Source: an uncultured Flavobacteriaceae bacterium
Lineage (GTDB): Bacteria > Bacteroidota > Bacteroidia > Flavobacteriales > Flavobacteriaceae
DNA length: 64,000 bases
Assembly (NCBI GenBank): GCA_937136455.1
Contig: CAKZOO010000030.1
Coordinates: 85,274-149,273, forward strand
Reading direction: 5' to 3'
The notes beneath the pieces were generated by a model. That model saw nothing but the letters and a program-made list of their open reading frames with translations. It ran no database searches and had not been told where the DNA came from. This document shows positions 28,195 through 37,352 of the stretch, one piece after another; the stretch's first letter is position 1, and each line of letters starts with the position of its first letter. Both the position numbers and the translations under genes were made by a program.

Positions 28195-29352
28195 ATGGCT
28201 TTTGAATACTTACTTCCCGTTTCTGAAAAGGTTCTTGCACATAATGCGCTTTTATTACCTCAAAGTCTGGGAAATTCAATTGCGATTCACACCAGTCAAG
28301 AAGGCTTGCCAGAACTCGAAGGTGTTCAAGTAGCGCTCTTGGGTGTTTCTGAAACTAGGAATGCCTTTGAACAAAAGATCTCACCGATCAATCTCGATGA
28401 TTTTAGAAAGGAACTTTACAAGCTCAACAGAGGGAATTGGAAACTTCAAATCGTCGATTTGGGGGACGTTCCTTTGGGGAATTCAGTCGAGGATACTTAT
28501 GTGGTTGTCAAAGAAGTTGTAACAGAATTGGTGCAACTAGGTGTTGTGCCTATTGTTATCGGAGCAACTCAAGACTTGAGTTATCCACTCTACCGATCAT
28601 TTGACCAAATAGGTGAAATGATTCATATGGTATCCATTGATCACCGTTTTGATTTTGGTGTAGCTGACCAGTTGATTTCTTCTCATTCCTATATGAGTAA
28701 AATTATTTCGGAACATCCAACGAATTTAAAATCCTTTACCAATATAGGTTATCAGTCTTTTTTTAACACTCAGGAGGAACGAGACTTGATGGATAAGATG
28801 TATTTTGAATCCTATCGATTAGGAGCGGTTGTTAATGATTTAGCTTCCTGTGAGCCCCTTCTTCGCGACGCTCACTTTTTGAGTATTGATGCCAGAGCCA
28901 TACAGGCTTCTGATATGGGTAGTGGTAGTAATTACACTCCAAATGGATTCAATGGGAGAGAAATTTGTGCCCTGACTCGTTATGCAGGACTCAGTCCAAA
29001 ACTGTCCCTATTTGGAGTATTTGAAAGCGACAATCACCTGATGTCCAATAAGTTGATATCTCAAATGGTGTGGTACTTCTTAGAAGGTTTCTCTGTTAGA
29101 ATTGTCGAAGACCCGATACGTCAGTCCGATTTCTTTTTAAAATATACGGTGACTCTTGAATCCTTGGATCTAATTTTCTTTAAAAGCAAGAAAACAGGAC
29201 GCTGGTGGGTTTTATTAGAAGAATTAAATCCAACAGATAATAATTTTAATTCTGCTGCGTTATTACCCTGCAGTGAAAATGATTATAAAGATGCCTGTAA
29301 AGACATCATTCCAGACCGTTGGATAAAGGCTCAGAAAAAAGGCTTTTGCTAA
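28195..29352 (+). CDS. Arginase/formimidoylglutamase-fold protein with lost metal ligands
   Basis: 385-residue ureohydrolase-fold protein. The positions of the three metal-binding motifs can be found but are altered: the GGxHS loop reads GATQD (His lost), the DAHxD loop reads SIDHRFDFG (central His replaced by Arg) and the SxDxDxxDP loop reads SIDARAIQAS (second Asp replaced). The intact agmatinase at 44597 keeps all of these, so the contrast is internal to the genome. A dinuclear manganese hydrolase is therefore unlikely, despite the usual annotation as formimidoylglutamase. It lies between topA and gldKLMN, an arrangement I recall as common in Flavobacteriia. A structural or regulatory role is inference. 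Confidence 0.85.
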   Translation: MAFEYLLPVSEKVLAHNALLLPQSLGNSIAIHTSQEGLPELEGVQVALLGVSETRNAFEQKISPINLDDFRKELYKLNRGNWKLQIVDLGDVPLGNSVEDTYVVVKEVVTELVQLGVVPIVIGATQDLSYPLYRSFDQIGEMIHMVSIDHRFDFGVADQLISSHSYMSKIISEHPTNLKSFTNIGYQSFFNTQEERDLMDKMYFESYRLGAVVNDLASCEPLLRDAHFLSIDARAIQASDMGSGSNYTPNGFNGREICALTRYAGLSPKLSLFGVFESDNHLMSNKLISQMVWYFLEGFSVRIVEDPIRQSDFFLKYTVTLESLDLIFFKSKKTGRWWVLLEELNPTDNNFNSAALLPCSENDYKDACKDIIPDRWIKAQKKGFC

Positions 29353-29383
29353 TCATATCTGAGTAATAATTAATATTTTCGTA

Positions 29384-29417
29384 AATTGTATTTTAAATCT
29401 ATATTTACAATACAATT
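29384..29417. promoter_or_regulatory. 9-bp inverted repeat upstream of gldK
   Basis: AATTGTATT (29384-29392) and AATACAATT (29409-29417) are perfect inverted copies around a 16-nt AT-rich spacer that contains TATATTTA, a near-match to the -7 consensus. The pair is 26 nt upstream of the gldK ATG and could be an operator over the gldKLMN promoter. The high AT content makes chance repeats more likely. Confidence 0.4.
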
Positions 29418-29442
29418 ATAATTAATTGAACAGTTAATATTT

Positions 29443-30807
29443 ATGAAGTACTACTCGTATTTAATACTTGTAACAATCCTCTTATTTTCATCATGCTCGA
29501 AAATAGGAAACAAAGGTGAGTTGGTGGGAGTTAGAGGGCAAAAATGGATTGCGAAGAAACCTTATGGAATGGAGCTTATTCCATCCGGGTCTTTTGTGAT
29601 GGGTAAAACGAACAAAGATATTGCAAATGTTGGTATGGAGGCGGTGAAAACGGTTACCGTTCAATCGTTTTATATGGATGATACCGAGATTACCAATGCA
29701 GAATACAGACAATTCGTTCACTGGGTTCGCGATTCTATTGTGAGAACTAAATTGGCGATATTAGCTGATGAATTGGGATTGACAACTGAAGATGGTGGAA
29801 TAGGAGATTACTCTTTTAAAGATATCGATACAGTAGGAATGACTCCATATCAAAAGTTCCGTTTTTTCAATGCACTTCCCGATGATGACAATCCTTATTC
29901 ACTTTATTCTCTCAATAATGATATTGAACTAATTTGGGATACTGATGATTTTCCAGATGAGTATTATGCAGAAGTAATGGATGAGGTTTTTATCGATGCT
30001 ACCGAAAGCTTTAACGGAAGAAGAGCGATGAAAATCAACGAGCTCAAATACAAATTTAGCAGTTTTGATGTGGAAGCAGCATCCAAGTCTCCTGGATCTG
30101 ATCGCAACGAATTCATCAAAAAGGAAGTAGTCAAAGTTTATCCAGATACAACGGTGTGGATTAAAGATTTCTCTTATTCTTATATCGAGCCAATGCACAA
30201 CGATTACTTTTGGCACGACGCATACAGCGAGTATCCAGTAGTTGGAGTGAGCTGGGATCAGGCAAGAGCTTTTTGCAATTGGAGAACCAAGATCAAAAAT
30301 GACCAATTAAAAGTAAAAGGAGAACAAACGGTAAGCACCTATAGACTTCCTACCGAAGCTGAGTGGGAATACGCTGCTCGAGGAGGTATTGATGGAGCTA
30401 TGTTCCCATGGGGAGGTCCTTATATGATTGCTGATAACGGCTGTTTTATGGCAAACTTTAAACCAGCTCGAGGTGATTATGCTGCAGATTCAGCACTTTT
30501 TACGGTAGAGGCTCGTTCCTTTGCTCCTAACGATTACAATTTGTACAATATGTCTGGAAATGTTTCTGAATGGACCAATTCTAGCTATGCCTACAACGCT
30601 TATGATTACGCTTCGACCTTGAATCCAACTGTTGGATCTGACAACAGCGAATACAAGGTAATTCGAGGGGGTTCTTGGAAAGACATCGCTTACTTTTTAC
30701 AAGTCAATACAAGAGACTACGAACACAAGGATTCTGTACATTCCTACATTGGATTTAGAACAGTACAGGATTATATGGGGGACCCAACCACAGTTAAGAA
30801 GAATTAA
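29443..30807 (+). CDS. gldK: Gliding motility / type IX secretion lipoprotein GldK
   Basis: Outer-membrane lipoprotein that forms the periplasmic ring of the type IX secretion system with GldN. Residues 1-19 form a lipoprotein signal with lipobox LFSSC. The mature part is a formylglycine-generating-enzyme-like (sulfatase-modifying factor) domain: MELIPSGSFVMG near the start, then YRLPTEAEWEYAARGG, YNMSGNVSEWTNS, VIRGGSW and GFRTV. These proteins are structural rather than enzymatic. 454 residues is typical. It is first in gldK-gldL-gldM-gldN. Confidence 0.97.
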   Translation: MKYYSYLILVTILLFSSCSKIGNKGELVGVRGQKWIAKKPYGMELIPSGSFVMGKTNKDIANVGMEAVKTVTVQSFYMDDTEITNAEYRQFVHWVRDSIVRTKLAILADELGLTTEDGGIGDYSFKDIDTVGMTPYQKFRFFNALPDDDNPYSLYSLNNDIELIWDTDDFPDEYYAEVMDEVFIDATESFNGRRAMKINELKYKFSSFDVEAASKSPGSDRNEFIKKEVVKVYPDTTVWIKDFSYSYIEPMHNDYFWHDAYSEYPVVGVSWDQARAFCNWRTKIKNDQLKVKGEQTVSTYRLPTEAEWEYAARGGIDGAMFPWGGPYMIADNGCFMANFKPARGDYAADSALFTVEARSFAPNDYNLYNMSGNVSEWTNSSYAYNAYDYASTLNPTVGSDNSEYKVIRGGSWKDIAYFLQVNTRDYEHKDSVHSYIGFRTVQDYMGDPTTVKKN

Positions 30808-30821
30808 AACACTACAACAAA

Positions 30822-31469
30822 ATGGCATCAAAACAAAGTATAAAGAAAAAGCAGGCCTATAACTTGGCATACGGATTGGGGGCATCTATTGTCATCATCG
30901 GGGCTCTCTTTAAACTATCGCACTGGGAGTTTGGTCCTTTTACTGGAGGAAACCTCTTAGCGATAGGATTATTAACAGAGGCATTTATCTTTGCCTTAGC
31001 TGCATTTGAACCTGTTGAAGAAGATTCACAAGCTTGGGATTGGTCTAAGGTTTTTCCTGAATTAACTGGAAAAGGAGAATCGGGAGTCAACGCAAATGGG
31101 ATGCTTTCTAAAAAATTAGATGCCATGTTAGAAGAGGCAAAAATCGATTCTAATTTGATGGATAATCTTGCAAAAAGCATCAAGAGTTTTGAAGCCGCAG
31201 CTGAAGGTATTGCACCGACAGCAGATTCTATTAGAGCGACTCAAAAGTATTCAGAAGAGCTCAATAAAGCTGCATCACAGATGGAATCTCTTAACCAACT
31301 CTATCAAAATCAATTAGATTCTGCTCAGTTACAGGCAAATGTTCAATCTACTGTTGCACAAAATGCAGAAGCCCTACAAAAGCAAATGGAGCAACTTTCT
31401 AAAAATCTCACTACACTCAATGAGGTTTATGAAGGAATGCTTTCAGCAATGAATAGAAAATCGAATTAA
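30822..31469 (+). CDS. gldL: Type IX secretion inner-membrane motor protein GldL
   Basis: Inner-membrane subunit of the GldLM proton-driven motor that powers secretion and gliding. Two membrane helices lie near the N-terminus (about residues 15-35, AYGLGASIVIIGALFKLSHW, and 40-65), followed by a long cytoplasmic helical tail (about 85-215) with coiled-coil character. 215 residues is normal. It starts 14 nt after gldK and 23 nt before gldM. Confidence 0.97.
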   Translation: MASKQSIKKKQAYNLAYGLGASIVIIGALFKLSHWEFGPFTGGNLLAIGLLTEAFIFALAAFEPVEEDSQAWDWSKVFPELTGKGESGVNANGMLSKKLDAMLEEAKIDSNLMDNLAKSIKSFEAAAEGIAPTADSIRATQKYSEELNKAASQMESLNQLYQNQLDSAQLQANVQSTVAQNAEALQKQMEQLSKNLTTLNEVYEGMLSAMNRKSN

Positions 31470-31492
31470 AAACCCCTTAAGAAGGACTCTAT

Positions 31493-33058
31493 ATGGCTTC
31501 AGCCAACTCTCCAAGACAGCGAATGATCAACCTAATGTATCTCGTATTTATAGCGATGCTCGCTTTGAATATGAGTAAAGAAGTGTTGACTGCCTTTGGA
31601 ATTCTCAATGAAAAATTAGAGTATTCTAATGAGGAGATAACAAGAAATAACGAAGCATTTTTGAAAGGATTAGAGGTAAAAGCCTCTGAAAACCCAGATA
31701 AATACGCAGACCTCTATCAAAAGGGAGTTGAAATCACCGCGATTGCCGACGAATATTTCAAGTATTTGGCTGATATAAAAACAGATATGCTCAAAAGAGT
31801 GAAAGATTCTGCTGATTATGAAATCATGGATCGATCGGATTACTTGGATCAGTACTTTTTTAGAGCGGACAAACGTACTCCAGAAGGTGAAGAATTCATG
31901 AATCGCATCATTTCTTTTCGAGAAGCACTATTAAAGATAACTCCTGATGAATACGTTGGAATTAAAGAAGTGATAGCGAATCGTTTTTCAACAGGAGACG
32001 AAAACAATGAGGTTAAAAATAGGGATAATTCAAATGTTCATTGGTTGAATTTTCACTATGAGGGCTATCCAATGGTTGCCTCATTAACCAACATCACGCA
32101 GATTCAATCCGATGTGATGAATTCGACCCAGAATATTCTAAAAGCAATGTTGCAAGGACAACTCACCGAAGAGGTTTCTTATACCAATTACACCACTTTG
32201 TTGGAGCTTGAAAAGTCAGCTTTTTATCAGGGTGAAAACTTTCAGGGAAATATTGTCCTTGGCAGAAAAGATGCATCGACCAAACCAAATGAAGTTCAGC
32301 TAACCTTAGACGGAAAAAAACTAGTTGAAGACCGTGATTTTACGATTGAAAATGGTAGAGTGAAACTCAATGTGAATGCAGGGAATGCAGGAGATCATAA
32401 AATTGAAGGGGTGCTTGTTTTTGTTCAAGATGGGAATGAAACTCAGGTCCCTGTCAATGCTAGCTTTGCTACCATAACCAAACCGAATGCAGCAGTAATT
32501 TCTGCTAATAAAATGAATGTGGTATACCGTGGGTTGGACAACCCTATGACGATTTCGATCCCAGGAGTTGCTAATAATTTTGTGACAGCTAGAGCCGACG
32601 GGCTTAAAAAAGTATCTGGGAGTAATTACATACTCAACCCAGGTCAGGGAAGAGAGGTGTCAATTACTGCTACTGGTAAATTGCCTGATGGCAATACGAT
32701 CAATACCACCTCAGTTTTTAGAATTAAAGACATCCCTAAACCACAGGGAACTATTCGAGGCGAATCTGGAACAGTAAAAATGCCTAGAAATAACCTGGAA
32801 ATAGCATCTGTTGGAGCCATGTTAGAGGATTTTGATTTTGATTTGACTCTTAGAGTGAAAGGCTTTAAATTTAAAGTGCCTGGACAGCCTACTGTAGCTG
32901 TGAATGGCAATAAGTTGGACGCAAGAGCTAAGGCAGCCTTGCAAAGAGCTCGAAGAGGAGATTTAATTCAAATCTTTGATATTGATGTTGAAAACCCAGA
33001 TAATAAAGGTTATCGCTTTAAAAATGTAACCGCTGTAATTATCGAACTTACGAATTAA
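31493..33058 (+). CDS. gldM: Type IX secretion periplasmic motor protein GldM
   Basis: Motor partner of GldL that spans the inner membrane once and the periplasm to the GldKN ring. The N-terminus SPRQRMINLMYLVFIAMLALNMSKEVL is the single membrane helix (about residues 7-30), a strong family signature. The remainder is the elongated periplasmic part with Ig-like domains D1-D4 (GldM_N, then GldM_C toward residue 521). Length is normal. gldN starts 2 nt after its stop. Confidence 0.97.
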   Translation: MASANSPRQRMINLMYLVFIAMLALNMSKEVLTAFGILNEKLEYSNEEITRNNEAFLKGLEVKASENPDKYADLYQKGVEITAIADEYFKYLADIKTDMLKRVKDSADYEIMDRSDYLDQYFFRADKRTPEGEEFMNRIISFREALLKITPDEYVGIKEVIANRFSTGDENNEVKNRDNSNVHWLNFHYEGYPMVASLTNITQIQSDVMNSTQNILKAMLQGQLTEEVSYTNYTTLLELEKSAFYQGENFQGNIVLGRKDASTKPNEVQLTLDGKKLVEDRDFTIENGRVKLNVNAGNAGDHKIEGVLVFVQDGNETQVPVNASFATITKPNAAVISANKMNVVYRGLDNPMTISIPGVANNFVTARADGLKKVSGSNYILNPGQGREVSITATGKLPDGNTINTTSVFRIKDIPKPQGTIRGESGTVKMPRNNLEIASVGAMLEDFDFDLTLRVKGFKFKVPGQPTVAVNGNKLDARAKAALQRARRGDLIQIFDIDVENPDNKGYRFKNVTAVIIELTN

Positions 33059-33060
33059 TC

Positions 33061-33954
33061 ATGATGAAAAAACAATTATTCTTAATACTACTTGGTTTGA
33101 ACTTTTTGAGTATTTCCTTTTTAAGTGCTCAAGAATCCTCTGGAGTCGTAGATCCAGCTTCACGCTACTTTAAATCGAGTGATCCGTTAAAGAGCAATCC
33201 ACTTTACATTCCAGGAGTCAATAAGAAAGACATATTTTGGTCTAAGACGGTAATGGAAGTTGTTGATCTCAATGAAAAATTAAATTTCCCATTGTATTAT
33301 CCTATTGATACGTTAAGAGTTGAGTCTTACAGAAGGTCACTTTACGATGTGTTAATCAACAAAATTAAATCGGGTGAAATTGAGTCTGTTTATACCGATG
33401 CTTATATTCGAGAAAAGAGAACCTTAGAAGATCTTCAAGCTTCACTCGTTAAGATAGATACTACGGATTTAGGTTTGGAGCAGTACAATGCTAATGAGCC
33501 AGTATCGGAACAGTATATCACTAGAAGAACTATTACAGCAGCTGATATCAAACAATATATTTTAAGAGGTACTTGGTATTTTGATAAGCGATTGGGTGAG
33601 CTGAAATACAGATTGCTAGCCTTTGCACCTATGGCTCCAGATGTCAACTTTATCGATTCAGGAGATGATCCTTATCAAAACTTAATTCCTTTGTTTTGGG
33701 TGTGGTATCCCGAAGTAAGAGACATCTTACACGAGGCTAAGGTGTACAATCCTAATAACGACTTCAATCCCAATTCTTTTGGGGACATTTTTGAAGCTCG
33801 CTATTTTAATTCCTTAATCATCTCTGAGGACAATATTTACGACAACAGACAGATTAAGGACTACTTAAAAAACAATTCGCTCTATCAGCTCTTAGAATCC
33901 AACAGAATAAGAGAGTGGATTCGCAACAAAGAAGCCGATATGTGGAACTACTAA
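33061..33954 (+). CDS. gldN: Type IX secretion protein GldN
   Basis: Periplasmic ring component that complexes with GldK. A cleavable signal peptide occupies about residues 1-24 (ending LSAQES); two ATG codons (33061, 33064) can serve as start. The mature protein has the family block KKDIFWSKTVMEVVDLNEKLN (shortened here: KDIFWSKTVMEVVDL) and the C-terminal EARYFNSLIISEDNIYDNR. 297 residues is normal. It ends inside the start of the downstream FAD oxidoreductase gene. Confidence 0.96.
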   Translation: MMKKQLFLILLGLNFLSISFLSAQESSGVVDPASRYFKSSDPLKSNPLYIPGVNKKDIFWSKTVMEVVDLNEKLNFPLYYPIDTLRVESYRRSLYDVLINKIKSGEIESVYTDAYIREKRTLEDLQASLVKIDTTDLGLEQYNANEPVSEQYITRRTITAADIKQYILRGTWYFDKRLGELKYRLLAFAPMAPDVNFIDSGDDPYQNLIPLFWVWYPEVRDILHEAKVYNPNNDFNPNSFGDIFEARYFNSLIISEDNIYDNRQIKDYLKNNSLYQLLESNRIREWIRNKEADMWNY

Positions 33955-34997
33955 GAGATTATATTGTCGTTGGCTTTGGAATTGCAGGACTTAGTTTTTG
34001 TGAGCATTTAGAGCGAAATCAAAAATCTTTTATCGTGTTTGATGACGATTCTCAACAATCCTCTTGGGTTGCTGGTGGAATGTACAATCCAGTCATCTTA
34101 AAGCGTTTTACATTGGCATGGAATGCGGTTTCTCAACAGGAGTATGCATTGCCATTTTACAAATCACTCGAAGAAAAATTAAACGATTCCTTTTTGGTTC
34201 CCTTAAAGGTGCATCGAAAATTTGCTTCTGTTGAGGAACAAAATCTTTGGTTTGAAGCTATGGACAAACCGCTGATGTATCAATTCATGTCTTCAAAAGT
34301 ATTGCAAAACGACAACCCTCGTATCAAGGCTGAATTTGGATTGGGTCAACTTGAAGGTGTGGGACGATTGAGAGTTGGGAAATTAATCGATGCTTACCGA
34401 AAGCGATTGGAGGCTGCGAATTCCTTTTTGTTTGAGCATTTTGATTTTACTCAACTTCGCTTTGTTGCAGATGGTGTTCAATACAAGGGTTATAAGGCAA
34501 AGCAGATCGTTTTTGCGACTGGATATGGACTAAAGTCCAATCCTTTATTTCAAGAGCTTCCACTTCAAGGTACCAAGGGTGAGTTGATCTTAATTGAAGC
34601 AGCTGATCTAAAATTAGAGGCCATATTAAAAGCAGGGGTATTTCTGCTTCCACTGGGGAGTGATCGTTATTATGTTGGTGCCACCTATAATTGGAGTGAT
34701 AAGACCAATGAGCCAAGTGAAAAAGCAAGAGAAGAACTCTTGTCAAAACTTGATAAATTAGTAGATGTAGATTATAAAGTCATCGATCAAATTGCGGGAA
34801 TACGACCTACGGTCATCGATCGCAGACCAATTGTTGGAAACCATTTGGTATATCAAAATGCCTATGTACTCAATGGGATGGGAACAAGAGGGGTTTTGGT
34901 CGCTCCAACACTCAGCAAACAACTATACGACTATATCGAAGAAGGTGCAGCTTTAGAGCCTGAAATCGATGTAAAGCGCTTTTACAATAAAGCCTAA
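33942..34997 (+). CDS. FAD-dependent oxidoreductase (DAO family)
   Basis: Amino-acid-oxidase-type flavoprotein of about 351 residues. The N-terminal dinucleotide fold reads YIVVGFGIAGLSFCEHLE; the middle has SSWVAGGMYNPV and the C-terminal FAD contact IAGIRPTVIDRRPIVG followed by VLNGMGTRGVLVAP. I choose the GTG at 33942 as start (sequence MELLRDYIVVGFG), giving a 13-nt overlap with gldN; a GTG at 33915 would add nine residues. It is probably co-transcribed with gldKLMN, a neighbourhood I recall from other Flavobacteriia. The substrate is unknown and no role in gliding has been shown from sequence. Confidence 0.87.
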   Translation: MELLRDYIVVGFGIAGLSFCEHLERNQKSFIVFDDDSQQSSWVAGGMYNPVILKRFTLAWNAVSQQEYALPFYKSLEEKLNDSFLVPLKVHRKFASVEEQNLWFEAMDKPLMYQFMSSKVLQNDNPRIKAEFGLGQLEGVGRLRVGKLIDAYRKRLEAANSFLFEHFDFTQLRFVADGVQYKGYKAKQIVFATGYGLKSNPLFQELPLQGTKGELILIEAADLKLEAILKAGVFLLPLGSDRYYVGATYNWSDKTNEPSEKAREELLSKLDKLVDVDYKVIDQIAGIRPTVIDRRPIVGNHLVYQNAYVLNGMGTRGVLVAPTLSKQLYDYIEEGAALEPEIDVKRFYNKA

Positions 34998-34998
34998 C

Positions 34999-35388
34999 TT
35001 AGTTGACTTTCTGAGTTGAATTGGGATTGTATTTGATGAAGATATTGATCCAAATATTCCTAGAACCTCTAAGAATAATAGGATAAAACACAATTAGAGT
35101 TACAACAATGGCGATAAAAGCCTGAATTAAGCTACTTCCTAAGAATAGTTTACTGATGATAAAAGCTGCCACAGAAAAGGCGATACCTAAACCATAACTC
35201 ACATACATTGCTCCATAAAAAAAGGATGGTTCAATTTTATAAGTTAATCCACAATGAGAACATTTTTCATTCATGTCAAAAATCTTGCCCATTTTATAGG
35301 GGTTGGATTCTTTATACATGCTTTCCTGATGACATTTAGGACAACTTCCTTTAAAAATACTATAGAGTTTGCTTCCTTTTTTTAACAT
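34999..35388 (-). CDS. DUF983 family zinc-ribbon membrane protein
   Basis: 129-residue protein with an N-terminal four-cysteine zinc ribbon (GSCPKCHQ at about residue 13 and EKCSHCG at about 38) and two hydrophobic segments near the middle and C-terminus, the DUF983 layout. The start is the ATG at 35388; an upstream TTG at 35406 is less likely. Function is unknown; some DUF983 proteins sit near cytochrome oxidase genes, but none is here. Its stop lies 1 nt from that of the convergent FAD oxidoreductase. Confidence 0.88.
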   Translation of the reverse strand: MLKKGSKLYSIFKGSCPKCHQESMYKESNPYKMGKIFDMNEKCSHCGLTYKIEPSFFYGAMYVSYGLGIAFSVAAFIISKLFLGSSLIQAFIAIVVTLIVFYPIILRGSRNIWINIFIKYNPNSTQKVN

Positions 35389-35403
35389 TTGCAAAAATTT
35401 TAA

Positions 35404-35411
35404 CAAAAATA
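35404..35411 (-). promoter_or_regulatory. -7 box of the DUF983 gene
   Basis: Minus-strand TATTTTTG matches TAnnTTTG, 15 nt upstream of the ATG at 35388, predicting a very short leader. Confidence 0.5.
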
Positions 35412-35450
35412 CATTTTTTCCAGAGATGGAATGTAACTAATATTACCTAG

Positions 35451-37352
35451 ATGCTCAATATTCACAACTTATCTGTTTCCTTTTCAGGAGAGACACTTTT
35501 TAAGGAAATTTCTTTTCGACTCAAAGGAGGGGATCGTGTAGGTCTTATTGGGAAAAATGGAGCTGGAAAATCAACACTTTTAAAATTGCTGGCTGGTGAC
35601 TTGGAGTCAGATTCAGGTACCATTGCCAAAGAGAAAGAATGTCGCATAGGATTTTTAAGACAGGATATTGACTTTGAATTAGGGAGGACTGTAGTAGAGG
35701 AAGCTGAGTTAGCCTTTGAAGAAATCAAGGCCTTGGAAAAAGAAATTGAGCAGATAAATCACCAACTCGCCGAACGAACTGATTACGAATCACAATCCTA
35801 TCACGATTTGATTGATAAGCTCAGTGATGTGACACATCATTACGAGCTCTTAGGGGGATATAATTACCAAGGACAGACCGAGAAAATTCTACAAGGATTA
35901 GGTTTTAAAGCTTCTGATTTTGGCAAGTTGACAGAAACATTTTCTGGAGGATGGAGAATGCGAATCGAGCTCGCAAAACTTCTTTTGCAATCCAATGATG
36001 TATTGCTCCTAGATGAACCGACGAACCACTTAGATATTGAATCAATTATTTGGTTGGAATCCTTTTTAAATTCCTATCCTGGAGCTGTGGTGATTGTGTC
36101 CCACGATAAAATGTTCTTAGATCACGTAACCAACCGCTCTATTGAAATTGTACTGGGTAGAATATACGATTACCCCAAACCCTATTCTGAGTTCTTGGCA
36201 CTTCGTTCAGAGATTATAGAACACCAGCTCAACGCTCAAAAGAATCAACAAAAGCAGATCGAACAAACTGAAAAGCTCATCGAAAAGTTCAGAGCTAAAG
36301 CTTCTAAAGCTTCCATGGCACAATCGCTTATCAAAAAACTCGACAAGATGGATCGTATTGAGGTCGATGTGGAAGACGGTTCAGTGATGAATGTTCGTTT
36401 TCCGGTCTCTATTGTTCCTGGAAAAGTGATTTTAGAGCTCAATGAGCTATCAAAATCATATGGAGACAACTCAGTTCTGGATCGTGTTAATCTACTCTTA
36501 GAACGCGATTCTAAAACAGCATTTGTGGGACAAAACGGACAGGGAAAAACGACCTTGGCCAAAATGATTGTTGGAGAGCTCAAAGCTAGTAGTGGGAATA
36601 TCAAACTCGGTCATAATGTTCAAATTGGATACTTTGCCCAAAATCAGGCTGAGTATTTAAATCCCAATAAAACGGTCTTGGATACGATGATTGATGCTGC
36701 TAACGAAACCAATAGAGCTAAGGTTAGAGATATCCTCGGTTCGTTTTTATTTCAAGGCGATGAGGTCGACAAGTTTGTCAAAGTGCTATCGGGTGGAGAA
36801 CGAAATCGATTGGCTCTGGCAAAAATGCTCTTAGAGCCCTTTAATGTCCTGGTGATGGATGAGCCGACCAATCACTTGGATATTGCCTCTAAGAACGTCT
36901 TAAAACAAGCGTTAACTAACTTTGAAGGTACTTTAATTCTCGTATCTCACGACAGAGATTTCTTACAGGGACTCACCAATAAGGTGTACGAGTTTAAAGA
37001 CGGAAACATCAAAGAATACTTAGGAGATATTGATTATTACTTATCAGAGCGAAAAGCTGCTGATTTTAGAGCTATTGAGAAAAAGGAAAAATCAAAAGTA
37101 GAGCAGCCTAAAATTGAAAAGTTAGATTATCAGAAACAAAAGGAACTCAAATCACTTAACAATAGACTGTCAAAAGTAGAGTCTAAAATCTCTCAATTAG
37201 AAAAAACCATTGCAGAACAAGATCATCAGTTGTTAATGGATTACGATACCACCGCAGCTAACCCCAAGTTTTTTGACAGTTATCAAAACAACAAGAAAGA
37301 ATTGGAGTCTTTGATGAGTGAATGGGAAGAACTCTCAGATCAATTAGGTTAA
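35451..37352 (+). CDS. ABC-F family ATPase (Uup/EttA type)
   Basis: Soluble protein with two ATP-binding cassettes and no membrane segments, acting on ribosomes or (Uup) on recombination intermediates. Cassette 1 has Walker A GKNGAGKSTLLKLL (about residues 36-49), signature FSGGWRMRIELAK and Walker B LLLDEPTNHLD. Cassette 2 has GQNGQGKTTLAKM (about 361), LSGGERNRLALAK and LVMDEPTNHLD. The linker between them is charged and helical, and a C-terminal coiled coil (about 560-633) resembles Uup. 633 residues is normal. Its stop overlaps the convergent flavin-protein gene by 4 nt. Confidence 0.95.
   Translation: MLNIHNLSVSFSGETLFKEISFRLKGGDRVGLIGKNGAGKSTLLKLLAGDLESDSGTIAKEKECRIGFLRQDIDFELGRTVVEEAELAFEEIKALEKEIEQINHQLAERTDYESQSYHDLIDKLSDVTHHYELLGGYNYQGQTEKILQGLGFKASDFGKLTETFSGGWRMRIELAKLLLQSNDVLLLDEPTNHLDIESIIWLESFLNSYPGAVVIVSHDKMFLDHVTNRSIEIVLGRIYDYPKPYSEFLALRSEIIEHQLNAQKNQQKQIEQTEKLIEKFRAKASKASMAQSLIKKLDKMDRIEVDVEDGSVMNVRFPVSIVPGKVILELNELSKSYGDNSVLDRVNLLLERDSKTAFVGQNGQGKTTLAKMIVGELKASSGNIKLGHNVQIGYFAQNQAEYLNPNKTVLDTMIDAANETNRAKVRDILGSFLFQGDEVDKFVKVLSGGERNRLALAKMLLEPFNVLVMDEPTNHLDIASKNVLKQALTNFEGTLILVSHDRDFLQGLTNKVYEFKDGNIKEYLGDIDYYLSERKAADFRAIEKKEKSKVEQPKIEKLDYQKQKELKSLNNRLSKVESKISQLEKTIAEQDHQLLMDYDTTAANPKFFDSYQNNKKELESLMSEWEELSDQLG

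Noticed and set aside
28195..29352. Annotation as functional formimidoylglutamase or arginase
   Set aside because: Half of the metal ligands are replaced; kept only as a fold assignment.
29929..30306. Minus-strand open frame of 125 codons inside gldK
   Set aside because: Antisense to the conserved FGE-like domain of GldK and without recognisable motifs.
36245..36604. Minus-strand open frame of 119 codons in the ABC-F gene
   Set aside because: Serine-rich antisense shadow of the linker and second Walker A region.
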